Part shown: one piece after another, positions 11,426 through 22,378 of the stretch
Layout of the letters: each line of letters starts with the position of its first letter
Position numbering within the stretch: the stretch's first letter is position 1
From: Papaver somniferum
Lineage: Eukaryota > Streptophyta > Magnoliopsida > Ranunculales > Papaveraceae
Length of the DNA: 64,000 bases
Assembly: GCF_003573695.1 (NCBI RefSeq)
Contig: NC_039359.1
Coordinates: 160,168,451 to 160,232,450 of the forward strand
Direction of reading: 5' to 3'
The notes under the pieces: generated by a model
Database searches by the model: none
The model's input: the letters and a program-made list of their open reading frames with translations, nothing else
What the model was told of the DNA's origin: nothing
Position numbers and translations under genes: made by a program

Positions 11426-14400
11426 TCATTCACCACCACGACCACGACCCCGTTTAGGAACACCACCACTACTACTACCTTCACCACCACGACCACTACG
11501 AGTCCTCTTTTTGTCAGCATTCATCTTGGCTTGTGCTTCCCTCCGGGCTTTTTCTTCCCTCTTTACTTCGGCACCAGCTTGCTTGAAAATTTCAGTAGCA
11601 TCCTCATTGTCAACATTGCTAGCAAAGTCAATGTGCTTTCTTTGCTCCTCAATCGACAAAGGCTCTCCTCTTTCTCTCGCGCAACACATCACCCTCACAA
11701 GGCTCTTCAAATGCTCCTTCTATTTTCAAATAAACAACAAACAATTAATAGAATGATTTGATAATGTAATCTTAAAACAGTAAGAGGAACTCTAAAATAC
11801 TTACAAAGAACTTAAGACTTGTTGCTGGGTCTTTCGATGCCAACTTCCTCATACGAGCCAAATCTTTAGCAGTCATTTCCCTAATCACAGTAGGACGAGC
11901 CCAACACAAGTACCACGTCATGTATTTCTCACTAGCTTCATGACCGGTGGTCACCTCATCCAAAAGACTCACATAGATTTTACGAGCACCTCTTCTTTCG
12001 TCCCAATGTTCTAGAATTGGCGATGGAGCGTAAGAGACGTTAATAATTTTTTGGGACGTGGTGCAGTCAGCCTTTGACACATTAAAGAACGACTCAACAT
12101 CGAGATGAGGTTCTTATTGGACATAACCCAATTGTCGCACTACCCGATGTGGATCTTACATTGAATATCCATTGGTGGTGAACAACAATGGTCCATAGTA
12201 TAATGCAACTTCATCTCTCATTTGGATTAAACCTTGATTTCTAGCATCTCGATACGGATCAAATATCACATCATCCGCAGTCAATTTGTCGATGGCGATT
12301 CGGAGTTTGATAAGATTTTGCCGCATTTACTTATCCCGAGTACCCTTAAAGTTGTACCTTTGCGCTCTTGGCTTATCAATCGCAACATTCGCATCCACTT
12401 TGGTGTAGGAGTTGGCTTTCACCAAAGAAGGGAAGTGCTCATATATCCAAACCTATGCAAAAAAAAAAGTTTAGTAAGAATCTTATCTTACGAAAATTTT
12501 GCAAATATAAATGATTTAGACAATAAAATTACCTGGAAGAGACATATGATTCCGTTAACTTGTGCAGTGAGTGCCCTAGAACCATTTGTCAACTCATTGT
12601 TCAAGAAGGCGACCACCGCAGTATCCCAAGAATACTCATGCATCTTATCTAAGAGATCCAATAGTTGCATATAACTGGCATCGACCAAGCTTCCGGAACT
12701 GTCTGGGAAGATACATTTTCCCAGGATGTATAGAAAATAAGTTGACGCGGTAGCATTGATTCGCACCGGGTTCACCCTTCCTTCCTTATCAAATATTTTC
12801 TTTGTATCACATAATGTGCCCCTCAACTTCTTCAGATTAAACTTCTTGCTTAGACGACCATCCTTCTTCTCAAGTAGAGACTCCGTCTCAATCTGATTCC
12901 AACCGAACAATTTCTGGCTCAATTTGTAAATATCCTTGAAAGAAACTTATTATTGAAGCCCTGACTGACTGCTTTTCCCTCAACCTCGAGGCCTAGAATT
13001 TGATGAGCATCATCGGGAGTTATCGCCATCTCACCGAATGAGAATAACATTGTATCAGTCTCTCCGTAGAACCTCTCACAGAATGCAGATACGGTAACTC
13101 TACCATGCTCAATATTCGAACTCTCCACCGCAGGCCACAACCCGGAGTTCTTGACAATAACTTTCACCTCCTCACATTCATCCTCAAGATTCCAAGTCTT
13201 AGTCACTGAACATGAAGCTTGGAGCCTCATGAGACGGACGTCATACTTGTGATCATAAATACCAAAAAAAAAAAATGAAAAGAAATACAAACACTTGACA
13301 AAAATTTAAGATAGTTACACACTTAAATAAAAAACAAAGACGGATTGAGATTACTTACGATAGTATTATGGATCGTACATGCCCATGAGTCTTTGTATCC
13401 AAAAAGAACAATTCCACCATCTGCTGGGGTCCCCCTTGGAGGCTCACCTTTTTTCAGTGTAAGCATCAAGTGAGGGGGAGGCATGTGGGAATCATCTGGT
13501 TTAGTGATCACCCTCTTCTTCTTTCCGGTTTCAGTTGAAGTTGAAGCTTCGGTTTGTTGAACAATAGCTAGAGTTTGTTCTCCATCTCCTTCTTCTCCTT
13601 CCTCTTCATCTTTTTCTTCTTCTTCTTCTTCTTCTTCTTCCACTACCTCTTCAACAATTTCATCTTCGATATCCTTATCTTTATCTCCATTACCATCATC
13701 ATCATCATCATCATCATCATCACCTCCTCTAACATTAGGCATTTATTGATTACCATCATCATAATTATTGTTACCTCCTCCAGCAGCCGAAGTGCTTTCA
13801 TCAACATCATCACCTCTTCTACCAGATGTAATTGATTGGTCTTCATCTGGAGTCTCGTCTGAATCACTGGGTTCCGATAGTGGTTCAGAATCATCCGGTA
13901 CACGGATCTTGAACGTTCCCGGCACAACATATGCCCCTCAATGTGTTGAAGTCAAGAGTTTTTCACCAACACGAGGAGGCCTTGAAGGAGGACTAAGAGC
14001 TTTCAGAGCTTTCTTCTTTGCCTTTTGCAACCTGAACAAGAACGATTAAGAAAAAAAATACATAAGTCGGCATGGTCGACAAATATAACCTTGCCGGCTA
14101 CACAAAAGTCGGGAGGGTCGACTAAATAATGCATGCCGGCTAAAGAGAGGCCGGCAGGGTAATATTCACATAACCTGCCGGCTAATAACAAATATGAACT
14201 CAGTAGATACAAGGATTTTCCACAAAACCAGTCGGCAAGGTCCATTACTAACACATTGCCGGCCAATAAACAATCGGCTTGGTTTTATCCAAATACCATT
14301 TTGACTTTAAAATTCAAGGCATCAGGAGATGCAAACTATTTTCAAAACAGCCAGCAGGGTAAAAAACTATAACACACCGACGAAAAAAAATAAATAACGC

Positions 14401-14812
14401 CGGCACGCTCCTAGGTTGAATAACTTGCTGACCCTGCAAGTACCAGTTACAGGTATTCAACAGCCGGCAAGATCTTCAACCTAAGAGCCTGCCGGCCAAA
14501 CCCTAAATATGAACAGCCGGCAAGGTCGATAACATAATACCTTGTCGGCGTCGCAACTGCCAATTCACAATTTCGATTTTTCTGACCTAATTTGAAATGA
14601 AAACATGAAATTGAAGTACTAGAGTGAGTTTAAGTATGCCCTTACTTTCTTAATCGCACCATTTCTCGTGTTTCAGCGGCTACGAATTCTTCTTCTTCAA
14701 CCGTTTTTTTCTTCACTTTCTTTTGAACCGAACTTGCAATTCCAGGGTTATACTCATTGGGTTTTCGATTACCGTCTTTCATACGAGTAGCTTTACGTCT
14801 TGGCGGATCCAT
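11426..14812 (-). pseudogene. Plant mobile domain (PMD) gene of element A1, inactivated
   Basis: Five exons can be matched to A2: 14812-14646, 14031-13359, 13254-12533, 12452-11805 and 11719-11426. Exon 1 encodes a short basic start (MDPPRRKATRMKDGNRKPN). Exon 2 encodes an acidic low-complexity stretch with poly-Asp and poly-Glu. Exon 3 carries the PMD signature FSFGEMAITPDDAHQILGLE. Exon 5 ends in an Arg-Gly rich tail. Defects are a TGA (CGA in A2) and a TAA (GAA in A2) in exon 2, an acceptor before exon 3 changed from AG to AT, a frameshift near 12945 in exon 3, and several stops in exon 4. PMD proteins such as MAIN and MAIL1 are nuclear, and PMD genes also occur in plant transposons. Confidence 0.78.
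14060..14560. repeat. A-family palindrome array inside PMD intron 1 (A1)
   Basis: GCCGGCAAGGT-type words and complements fill intron 1 (14645-14032), leaving the splice ends clear. The same arrangement is seen in A2 at 22628-23130. Confidence 0.85.
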
Positions 14813-15091
14813 TGTTGAAGATTAATCGGAGTTTTCGAATCGACGATTTCGATGAATTAATCGACGAGTTTCGAGTTTTGATGGAGAAGAAGAAGAGAGC
14901 CGGTATGGTTGTGGAGGAGAAGAAGAAGAGAAGAAGGAATATGAAATGAAAATAATAAAACTAATTTAGGGTAATAGGATTATAAAGGGTAAGGGTGTTT
15001 TTCTAACTTACCCATTAAGACTACCCTAAAATCTTTAAAAAGAGTCCACTTAAATTGGATATACCCCAATTAATTTGGGTATATCCCAATC

Positions 15092-16043
15092 AAGCAAGGA
15101 AAAGAAAGGTTCAGCAAAATTGTAGATAACATTTTCTTATTAATCAAGCAGAATGCCATTTTCCTAAGAAATCATATTTGGGTTTTTAATGGACGCGTGT
15201 TATTTGTTTTCTTTTCCACCGTCTAGTGATGGTAACCATTTGGTATTATGAGTCTAGAACCATTAGGCCAAGAACAATGGTTATACATTTCTCTTACCTA
15301 TAGTTTAATTAAAGATAAGCCAAATGCGTATGAAAGCCATCTCATTATGTATAAAGGCAATCTCTTAGCTAATCCATATGAAAATGCAGCTCTGGTACAA
15401 ATAGTATAAAATAGATACTTGTTATCTGTATACGAAAAAAAATCGATAAATCAAAAGAGTGAAAAAGAGAAGTACTAATGGATAAGAATAAAAACCAGAA
15501 ACTGAGTATCCTTAAAGTAGTTTGTTTTTACGCAAACTCGGTTTTGGGGGTGATTTCGCTTCGCTAAAAGTCGCATCAAATATGATTATCTTTACAGTGT
15601 AGTTAAAGAAATTCAATACATTTAAGCGACACATGTAACCATAGTAGTTGGATTTCATTACAATTGATCTATAGTGAAGCGAAATCGTTTATTATTGTGC
15701 TTGGCTTTAACAATCATTCTGAGAACCACTTACACCATGTTTATTAGGATTTGGCTGTTGATATGAATCTTACCCGATGTCTGATTTGGTCCAAGCCAGA
15801 TGTTAAATTGTTTGTTTTTTCATTTTCTTGATATCTGACTTGGGAGCTGATTCGGCTCATGCATCTAACTATGTACTATTTGAATTAAGCATTATTTGGT
15901 ACTTGATTCTTTGGGTAAAAGACAAACAAGTTGTTAGTTGTCAAGTAGATTCGTATCACCTTTTTACTGAACACTCTTTTTGGCTGTGGCTTTAATCTGG
16001 CTTTAAAATATATACTCCAGTGAAATTTAATTGTCACGGCCAA
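15092..16043. other. Intergenic spacer of duplication unit 1
   Basis: No gene supported. Part of it (about 15740-15860) loosely resembles 29460-29550 in unit 2. Confidence 0.4.
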
Positions 16044-16140
16044 TGTAATGACCCGTTCCTTCACCGATATTGTCCCCACTTAGCCACTGCTGTCATCCAT
16101 CAGTGTGGGGTTTTCAACGGGCATTGCTGCGGTCATCCAG

Positions 16141-16201
16141 CAGCAACTTCCCGGATGGTCACCCATCCCTGGATTACTCCCGCCCGAGCACGCTTAACTG
16201 C
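16141..16201 (-). other. 5S rRNA-like module 1 in the 3' LTR of Cassandra
   Basis: The complement contains GCAGTTAAGCGTGCTCGGGC and GGATGGGTGACC, matching the internal control region of plant 5S rRNA. It is not a functional 5S gene because the 5' and 3' ends of 5S are missing. Confidence 0.85.
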
Positions 16202-16435
16202 AAAGTTTTCTGCCAACTCTGGAACCAATTGTGTTGAAAAGGCCTCAGTATAATGTAGAATTTCATTGTCTCATGTGAGACCAATATTTGGCATAATCGG
16301 CCATCATAATCCTCCACCCGAGCACAAGCGAACGACCCCTAGTTGTATCCCAACTAACACCGACATTGTTCCCACTTACCCACTGCGGTTATCCAGCAGT
16401 GTGGGATTTTAAAATGCACTACTACGATCATCCAT

Positions 16436-16462
16436 CAGCAGCTTCCCGAGAGGTCACCCATC
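16436..16462 (-). other. Truncated 5S-like module 2 in the 3' LTR of Cassandra
   Basis: Only the part containing GGGTGACCTCTCGGGAAG remains. The A-box side present in the other LTR (17101-17162) is deleted. Confidence 0.6.
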
Positions 16463-16807
16463 CTACAACTCAGTCAAGTGAACCCATCAGGCCTCGGTGT
16501 TAGGAAAGGCTTATATTCCATTCGGCCAACCACTGCCGAATATCGGGGAGTTACAATACCACCACCTTAAATTGGAGTCTTCCTCGGCTCCGGAATATAT
16601 ATACAAGCCCAGATCTTCGGCGTTCCCCACCCTTCATGAGAAGCACCTGGAAAAACCCCTTCAAGCGTACCTTCCCACCCTCGGCAGGTGAACCGTCGTC
16701 GGCTCTGATACCATTTGTAATGACCCTCCACCGATACTGTCCCCACTTAGCCACTGCTGTCATCCGGTAGTGTGGGGTTTTCAACGGGCATCGCTGCGGT
16801 CATCCAG

Positions 16808-16868
16808 CAGCAACTTCCCGGATAGTCACCCATCCCTGGATTACTCTCGCCCGAGCACGCTTAACTGC
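16808..16868 (-). other. 5S rRNA-like module 1 in the 5' LTR of Cassandra
   Basis: Same promoter-type core as 16141-16201 with a few differences. In Cassandra this segment is thought to act as a polymerase III promoter for the element. Confidence 0.85.
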
Positions 16869-17100
16869 AGAGTTTTCTGCCAACTCTAGAGCCAATTGTG
16901 CTAAAAAAGCCTCGGTATAATGTAGACGTTCCTTGTCTCATGTGAGACCAATATCTGGCATAATCGGCCAGCATACTCCCCCACCCGAGCACAAGCGAAC
17001 GACCCCTACTTGTATCCCAACTAACACCGACATTGTTCCCACTTACCCACTGCGGTTATCCAACAGTGTGGAATTTTAAACTGCACTACTGTGGTCATCC

Positions 17101-17162
17101 AGCAGCAGCTTCCCGAGAGGTCACCCATCTTGTGACTACTCCCGGCCGAGCACGCTTTACTG
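17101..17162 (-). other. Second 5S-like module in the 5' LTR of Cassandra
   Basis: A second, more diverged copy of the same 5S internal region lies about 290 bp from the first within the same LTR, and the preceding CCACT(T)A-CCACTGC block is repeated with it. The LTR therefore holds an internal duplication of the 5S unit. Confidence 0.7.
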
Positions 17163-17629
17163 AGAATTTTTTTCCCACAACTCGGTCAAGTGAACCCATC
17201 AGGACTCGGTGTTAGGAAAGGACAAATCATTAGTTATATTCCTTTCGGCCAACCACTGCTGAATATCGGGGGTATTACAGCCAATCGCCGGGGGAACTGT
17301 AAAAAAATTCACCAGGTCAGATATTTTAGTTTTACGAATATTTTTATCTTATAATGAAGATTATCAACGTATTTAATAAGTATTATAATCAACAATGGTC
17401 ACTCTAAATGAGTTTTCGAAGTTTCACCATTCCATCCCACCTCAAAGTACAATATTTAGGATTATAAAATTCCGTTCTTCCTCTGAAATTTTGACAAGCT
17501 AAGGCCTATTCCTATGCACATGCCAAAATATGATATTCAGCATATATGCATCCACTATGGGTATGCCAAACTGCCAAACTTATATGCCTATATGTCAGAA
17601 ATAATATATAGGCATACGCGATGGAGTTT

Positions 17630-17735
17630 CCAGCGAGCAATAGAGTGTTCATCGCTCGATGGCCATATAATCACGCTCGCTGGTCTTTAAAGCGCCAACA
17701 CTAGTCAAGTTGTCGCTCGCCGGTCTGGTCATAGC
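17630..17735. repeat. Subterminal GCTCGCTGG motif cluster (left) of the Harbinger-like element
   Basis: Inverted words CCAGCGAGC, GCTCGCTGG and GTCGCTCGCCGG occur between the TIR and the promoter of the plus-strand gene. A matching cluster lies at 19050-19180. Confidence 0.6.
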
Positions 17736-17884
17736 TTATCAGATCTTCATCCAACGGCTACCATTTTTCCCCTTTATAAATACCTAATTTCGATCTCATT
17801 TCAACTCATACTAGAATTTCTAAATCTCTCTAAAATTTCTCAATCTCCAACTATTTTCATCACTCTTCCAATTCCTCAGAAAGT

Positions 17885-18393
17885 ATGGCTGATAACGTGA
17901 ACATGGATGAGTTCGTAGCAAACGAACATGCTGCCGAAAATGAAAGAGTTGTTAATCATGCCAATGTGGAAAGTGAAATTAGGAGAAGGCAATTTAGGAG
18001 GCGAAAATCAAAACTCACTATTGCGGAAGATGAATGTATTTGCAGGAATTATATTTCTTTTACTGAGACTTTATTCAGAGATGTACAACATCCCCAAACA
18101 TTTTGGCAAATGATTTTTGGGAAATTTTAAGAACAAAAAATGAATCTCAACAATTAGGATGTTACATAGTTGAGTCAGCGCTTCTCTACAATCAATCATG
18201 AAGTTACTAGGTATGTTGTTTTACTTCGGCAAGAAGGTCGAAACATGAGGAGAGGAGTGGTGAAAGCATGATGGAACTTCAACAACCATCTCGTGCGGAA
18301 TATCGTCGCATCTACGAAAAAGACTTCAAATTTGGAAGTTGTTTCGAGATTTTAAGATGCTTGCCCAAATATTGCCTAATATTTATGTTTTAA
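17885..18393 (+). pseudogene. Myb/SANT-like transposon protein gene in the Harbinger-like element, broken
   Basis: The first frame (17885-18130, 81 residues) starts MADNVNMDEFVANEH and includes KLTIAEDECICRNYISF followed by TFWQMI, the usual start of a plant Myb/SANT-like protein of the Harbinger-associated, no-apical-meristem-associated type. The typical C-terminal part continues in other frames after 18130, ending with YEKDFKFGSCFEILRCLPKY before the stop at 18391-18393. A frame change near 18115 and a stop near 18200 break the gene. A TATAAATA box lies about 100 bp upstream and a CT-rich leader precedes the ATG. Such proteins normally help the transposase recognise its ends. Confidence 0.7.
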
Positions 18394-18611
18394 TTTCTTA
18401 ATTGTCCACTTAGTTTAAGTCCTAAGTTTTAATATTTGTTTAAATGTATCTCTAATTCAAATTTAAGATTGGATTAAGAATAGACTTAAGCTTAATTTTC
18501 AACAATACGCGTCAAATTTTCGAATTCAAACTTCGAATTGATCATTGGTAGTCATTTTACAAGACATAAATCTAGACAATATTAATTTGTAAAATAAAAA
18601 TAACTAGTACT

Positions 18612-18923
18612 TTAAAAATAAAAATTTGGGACAATGTTCTTCATCTTGTTTATCTTCTTCATTTCACAAAACTTCCAATCAATGCGCTCATGTACGGAGC
18701 CTCCTTTGTTTATCTTCTTCTTTGGCTTCAAATTTATTTTTCCTTGATTTTCCTTGCCTTTGAACTTTTCTTTGCCTTTTCTTGGTTGTGGTTTGACTTG
18801 GTTAATATCCAAAACTTGAAGACTTCTTTGCTTCTTACCTATTTCTTTATAACTATCACATATCTTATTAACGACACCTTCAAGCACTACTCCGGAAAAA
18901 TCAAGTTGGGTAAATTGTGCCAT
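18612..18923 (-). CDS. Short basic protein of unknown function in the Harbinger-like element
   Basis: The frame starts at 18923 (MAQFTQLDFSGVVLEGVVNK) and encodes about 103 residues, very rich in Lys and Gln in its middle and C-terminal part. A six-residue extension upstream is possible but less likely. A TATAAATA box lies upstream on this strand (about 19037-19044), with a CT-rich leader, mirroring the layout of the plus-strand gene. I do not recognise the family. It could be the N-terminal part of a decayed longer gene. The lack of a known domain makes this a moderate call. Confidence 0.4.
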   Translation of the reverse strand: MAQFTQLDFSGVVLEGVVNKICDSYKEIGKKQRSLQVLDINQVKPQPRKGKEKFKGKENQGKINLKPKKKINKGGSVHERIDWKFCEMKKINKMKNIVPNFYF

Positions 18924-19049
18924 TTGGAGAAAATAGAACAAATAAATTAGGTTGAGAAATAGAGAATAGATTGAGAAAAAGAGATTTTTTTGTGGAAAAA
19001 AATCTGGGGTAAGTTTTGAGTTTGAAAGTCACATATTTATAACGACAAA

Positions 19050-19180
19050 GAACTAGCCGTTGGCGCTAGAGTCGATAACGCTGGGATAAACTCAATAACA
19101 CTGGTGATAAAGTCATTATCGCTGGCGTTTTTATGAATATCGCTCGCTAAAAAGTTTATCGGTCAGTGGTTTTTCCATAA
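19050..19180. repeat. Subterminal motif cluster (right) of the Harbinger-like element
   Basis: Words such as AACGCTGG, AACACTGG, TATCGCTGGCG and ATCGCTCGCT recur in the 130 bp between the minus-strand gene promoter and the right TIR, mirroring the left cluster at 17630-17735. Confidence 0.55.
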
Positions 19181-19263
19181 TAACGTAATTGATTTGTCAT
19201 ACCACCTGGTATGCCAAGCCAGTTTTTTTTTTTTTTTTTGCATGTGCATGCGAATAGGCCTAA

Positions 19264-20418
19264 CAATATTGTTTTGTATTTGTCATTTTGGTGTTTCTTT
19301 TCTTCACAAAATTGGATGATGTGACAATAATTATTACTAGAACAAATAGCAGTTAAATTTTGTTTTTGGTAGAAAGAAAGTTAAATTTTTGGAGACCCAC
19401 CTCTAAATTTGATTGACAAAGCTCTACTGTTTAACTTGACAAGTTCTGCTTTTTGTCCCCGTGAATGAACACTGCAATATGGGGTTTGCAATAAGAGCAT
19501 CTTTTAAAGCTTCGATCAGGTGAGTGACTCACTGACTCAAACCAAAAAGCTCAGGGCAACCCAAGCAAGTACTATATATCATTATGATTCATACACTTTG
19601 TTAGCTATATGACACTGATTCATGTCTAAAACCCTAACTTTGGTTGACCCCCTTTCAAAGAAAAAAGAGCTAGGCAAAATACTGAATTTGCAACCTTTTC
19701 TTCGTAATGCTTGAGCTTTATCTTTGACTCTTTTTCCTTCAAAAAATAAAAAAAAATAATGAAATGAAAATCAAAGAAATATTATTGGATAACCTTCCCT
19801 TCTCATCAAACTAGTGTGGGGGCGGCGGATAAGAAAAGTGATTCACATGCAAGTCTATGTATGAGTATCTTGATTTTTTCTTTTGGATGATCCGTGAAAA
19901 TGATTCATCATCAGAATTATTAGTTCAAAATTTATGACAAGGACACTGCTTGTCAGATTTTACTCAAAAAGTTATCTCCATTTTTTTTTTCTTTTTAAAG
20001 TTCATTTTCTTGATAGGTTTTTGGATTCGGAATCTAATTCCTTCCCTTGGACTGGTTTTGACACGGCCACGAATGACACTCTTGAAATCTAGTGGGGAGA
20101 AGTGGGTCAACTATGGTCATGACAAAATAGGAGAATTTAGCTAGGGGTGCTTGTCAATACCATTAAAGTACTGCATATTCATCTGGATGTAAAGAACATA
20201 AAACTTTGAAGTTTGAACAGAGGTCTTAAAAAACGGGATACACCGATAAGGGTCATTACAGTGTAATTGTTGTCCTGGGTAATCAACCGTTGTTAAGCGG
20301 GACAAAGTGTCAGGAAGAATAGAAGACGCAGAAATTAACCGTGGAGAAGACTTTGGACAATGATTGATGCGCCCCCTATCCAGTTTGTTTATGATGCGCA
20401 CCTCATCCAAAGATATTT
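19264..20418. other. Distal spacer of duplication unit 1 (no gene supported)
   Basis: The block 19440-19900 matches 48620-48720 plus 50151-50540. A minus-strand frame at 20141-20422 is open for 93 codons but shows no domain I recognise. The junction with the truncated IDD copy at about 20418 marks the duplication boundary. Confidence 0.55.
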
Positions 20419-20647
20419 CCATCTAGAGCACTTGGTGATCTTACAGGGATTAAGAAACATTTCAGTAGAAAACATGGTGGGAAGAAATGGAAATGTTCAA
20501 AGAAATTTACTGTTCAGTCTGATTTGAATTATTCTCCTCCTTTTGTGTAATTCTTTTGAGCTTTGCTTTGTTTTTAGTATTATTATTTTTTATTCTATAT
20601 GTCTCTTTGTTATTTCCATTATTGTTGATGTATAATTCTGTCAAAAA
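20419..20647 (+). pseudogene. Decapitated and internally deleted IDD copy
   Basis: The first part (20419-20525) encodes SRALGDLTGIKKHFSRKHG and continues into the third finger, matching codons 146-182 of the intact IDD gene, but lacks the CEKC cysteine segment (a 9-bp loss) and changes KKYAVQSDW to KKFTVQSDL. It then jumps to sequence matching the IDD 3' region (6571-6670). Exon 1, the first finger, exon 3 and most of the UTR are missing. The left edge coincides with the tandem duplication breakpoint, so this copy was never complete. It cannot make a functional factor. Confidence 0.9.
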
Positions 20648-20880
20648 CCTAGCTAAATTGGTGCCTATGCCACTTAATTGGGGGTTATAACTACATGACA
20701 AAATAGGGTCACTAACAAATAATTTCTAAATACCCCTTAATCATTATTTTTGTTAATACCTAAAATACTCTTATTAAATTAGTGATGATTAATTAAGTTA
20801 GTATTAGTTAAATTAATTAGTGTTTGAGTTTGATTATAGTGTTAGGATTAGAGTAGAAATTCATTTCCTCTTTTAAGGGA

Positions 20881-21138
20881 TCATGTTATACATACGCACC
20901 AAAATACATCATTTGGGATGAATCGCTTAAGGATCGGAGAATTGTTTTATTCAACCATAACAACATACACTATATCGGTCTTAGAGTACGTGATGATTGT
21001 CCATTACCACCGGTAGATAAGTTAAATGAGGTCTCGAAGCTCACCAAGGAGTGGCTTAAAAAATACGATGCCAACATGAGGTGATGGGAGGAATTGATCG
21101 AGTCGGATCAATTGGAGGGTCTCCATTTGTTGGAATGA
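20881..21138 (+). pseudogene. C-terminal fragment of a transposon protein (possibly OTU-like protease of a MULE)
   Basis: The frame beginning near 20881 encodes YIIWDESLKDRRIVLF and then HYIGLRVRDDCPLPPV, followed by a W and Y spaced tail. One in-frame TGA occurs at 21082-21084 and the tail continues to 21138. The H(Y/F)-x-G/E...PLPPV-W pattern resembles the end of OTU-like cysteine protease proteins carried by some plant Mutator-like elements, and a similar tail is found in B2 at 53799-54181. The upstream part is missing. The family assignment rests on recalled pattern similarity only. Confidence 0.45.
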
Positions 21139-21289
21139 GTATTTTCCTTATGTTAAAAACTTGATCTATCGGATGCTTATTTTTGTCGCTTTCTTATATT
21201 GTATTTTGCAAACTTGAACCAAGCTTAATGAATGAAAGTGGTTTTGTTTTTTTTGGGAAACTTGGACTCATGAAATTTGTTCCAGGATC

Positions 21290-21610
21290 GGACTTTAAGT
21301 TTATTTATAAAGTATGATTCTTGAAGTAGTTTGTTGCAGCTTTTTCAGAATCGGTTTATATGGACTATAATGTAATACGAATATTGGATACATAGATTTT
21401 TAACTAAACAATCGGTTTACATATGGTCCATAATGATCCGAACATGAATCAAGAATCGGTTGATTTGTGTATTAACGTAATCCGATTATAGTTGATGTTC
21501 ATCACATCAACTCAGAATCGGGGTATGTGGGTTCACAGTAAAATCCGATTAGCTTCAAATTCGGATTACTATGGTTTATATATAAACCGATTCTGGGTGA
21601 TTTTCAGATA
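21290..21610. repeat. D-family palindrome array (D1)
   Basis: Words AATCGGTTTA(T/C)AT and complements ATAAACCGATT, AATCCGATTA alternate every 30-45 nt, forming potential small hairpins. The same core fills 50940-51600 in D2. Confidence 0.85.
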
Positions 21611-22378
21611 CCTTCATGAGCGAATTTCAAAGTTTTAGAGGTAAATCATTGTAGAGTATCTCATAGAAGGAAGGGGTTAAAGGGATTTAACTCAATCACT
21701 TGAATTGTCTGTTTTTGGGGGTGTTTTTTTGTAAACAAAAAGGAAATTAGATTATAATTGTTGTTTGTGATTGATTAGGATTTAGTTTTAATTTTGATGG
21801 AAGTTGAGTTTTAATTAATAATTTTTGTATTTGTTAATTAAGTTATGATTTTGTATTTGTATTTGTGTTAGAATAATTAATTTTTTTTAAGGTTAATCTA
21901 GTAATTTTACAATCTTTAGACATTCGTTATCATTTTCAATTGGGTGGATGAAGAAATCTATAGGCCCCAATTTAGCCAGGGTCAAAAAGCCAACCATGTT
22001 TGTCTTTCATGAGCCATGGCTAATGCTCCCCTGGTGTGTTCTTCTTTTCTAAAGCTAATTAATTTGCTTGGTAATTATTTTATTTCATTTTTTTACCTGA
22101 GTTGATTGGGGTATACTCAGATTAATTGGGGTATACCCAATTTTAAAGGGACTCTTTTTAAGGGTTTTAGGGGGAGTCATAATGGGTAAGTTACAAAACT
22201 ACCCTTACCCTTTAAAAACCTATTACCCTAAGTCAGTTTTAATCTTTTTATTTCATTTTCTTCTTCTCTTCTTATTCTCCTCCACAACCATACTCTCTCC
22301 ATCACCCCCACCACCATCAAAACTCGTCGATTAATTCATTGAAATCGTCGATTTGAAAACTTCGATTAATCTTCATCA

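Larger units (their letters stand above)
9076..15091 (-). mobile_element. Element A1: DNA transposon carrying PMD and Myb/SANT-like genes, minus orientation
   Basis: Both ends carry a TIR of about 37 bp containing two copies of ATTGGGGTATACC separated by a short GATTA stretch: left at 9078-9113, right at 15054-15091. A2 (22104-27916) is a second copy in the opposite orientation with the same gene order, introns and motif arrays. Read along its coding strand, A1 has TIR, PMD gene (array in intron 1), array, Myb/SANT-like gene, array, TIR. No transposase is recognised. B1 interrupts or abuts the left TIR. I could not define a clean target duplication. Confidence 0.82.
16044..17279 (-). mobile_element. 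Cassandra-type TRIM retrotransposon with 5S-derived LTRs, 5-bp TSD
   Basis: Two LTRs (16044-16555 and 16716-17279) begin TGTAATGACC and end TTACA. They surround a 160-bp core with no coding capacity. Just inside the right LTR, the complement of 16699-16714 reads TGGTATCAGAGCC, the initiator-Met tRNA primer site, so the element reads on the minus strand. Both flanks carry GCCAA (16039-16043 and 17280-17284). The LTRs contain 5S-rRNA-like segments, the hallmark of Cassandra. It is non-autonomous. Confidence 0.93.
17503..19260 (+). mobile_element. PIF/Harbinger-like element with TAA target duplication
   Basis: The left end begins GGCCTATTCCTATGCACATG and the complement of the right end begins GGCCTATTCGCATGCACATG. 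TAA flanks both sides (17500-17502 and 19261-19263). The duplicated locus in unit 2 (near 29666, GGCTAACAA) is the empty site, which confirms the boundaries. The interior holds a Myb/SANT-like pseudogene on the plus strand and a short gene on the minus strand, plus CGCTCGCTGG-type motifs near both ends. No Harbinger transposase is seen, so it is non-autonomous. Confidence 0.9.
4530..20418 (+). repeat. Tandem segmental duplication, unit 1
   Basis: Blocks inside this interval recur in the same order and orientation from 20419 to about 50560. Pairs are 4530-4650 with 20419-20525, 6571-6670 with 20528-20647, 6690-6780 with 21985-22075, 6815-7100 with 27965-28280, 7345-7670 with 28425-28665, 17425-17502 with 29590-29665, and 19440-19900 with 48620-50540 (interrupted). 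The order shows a direct duplication whose left breakpoint lies in IDD exon 2. Sequences between the blocks are mostly later transposon insertions. Confidence 0.8.
20648..21980 (-). mobile_element. Element D1: DNA transposon with AATCGGTTTA palindrome array, 8-bp TSD
   Basis: The left end is CCTAGCTAAATTGGTGCCTA and the complement of the right end is CCTGGCTAAATTGGGGCCTA. GTCAAAAA flanks both sides (20640-20647 and 21981-21988). The insertion splits the duplicated IDD 3' region, and the unit 1 copy shows the empty site. The orientation is given relative to D2. It contains a coding fragment and a motif array. The superfamily is unresolved; 8-9-bp duplications suggest hAT or Mutator-like. Confidence 0.88.

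Noticed and set aside
12234..12674. A 146-codon plus-strand frame
   Set aside because: It lies opposite exons 3-4 of the A1 PMD gene and mirrors their conserved coding sequence; no independent domain.
13575..13835. Plus-strand frames rich in Ile and Phe opposite the PMD exon
   Set aside because: They are the antisense of acidic GAT/GAA-rich codons of the PMD gene.
16141..17162. Genuine 5S rRNA genes
   Set aside because: Only the central 5S region is present and it lies inside LTRs with a primer site and target duplication, so it is Cassandra sequence.
20141..20422. A 93-codon minus-strand frame at the duplication junction
   Set aside because: No recognised domain, and it crosses the junction into IDD-derived sequence on the opposite strand.
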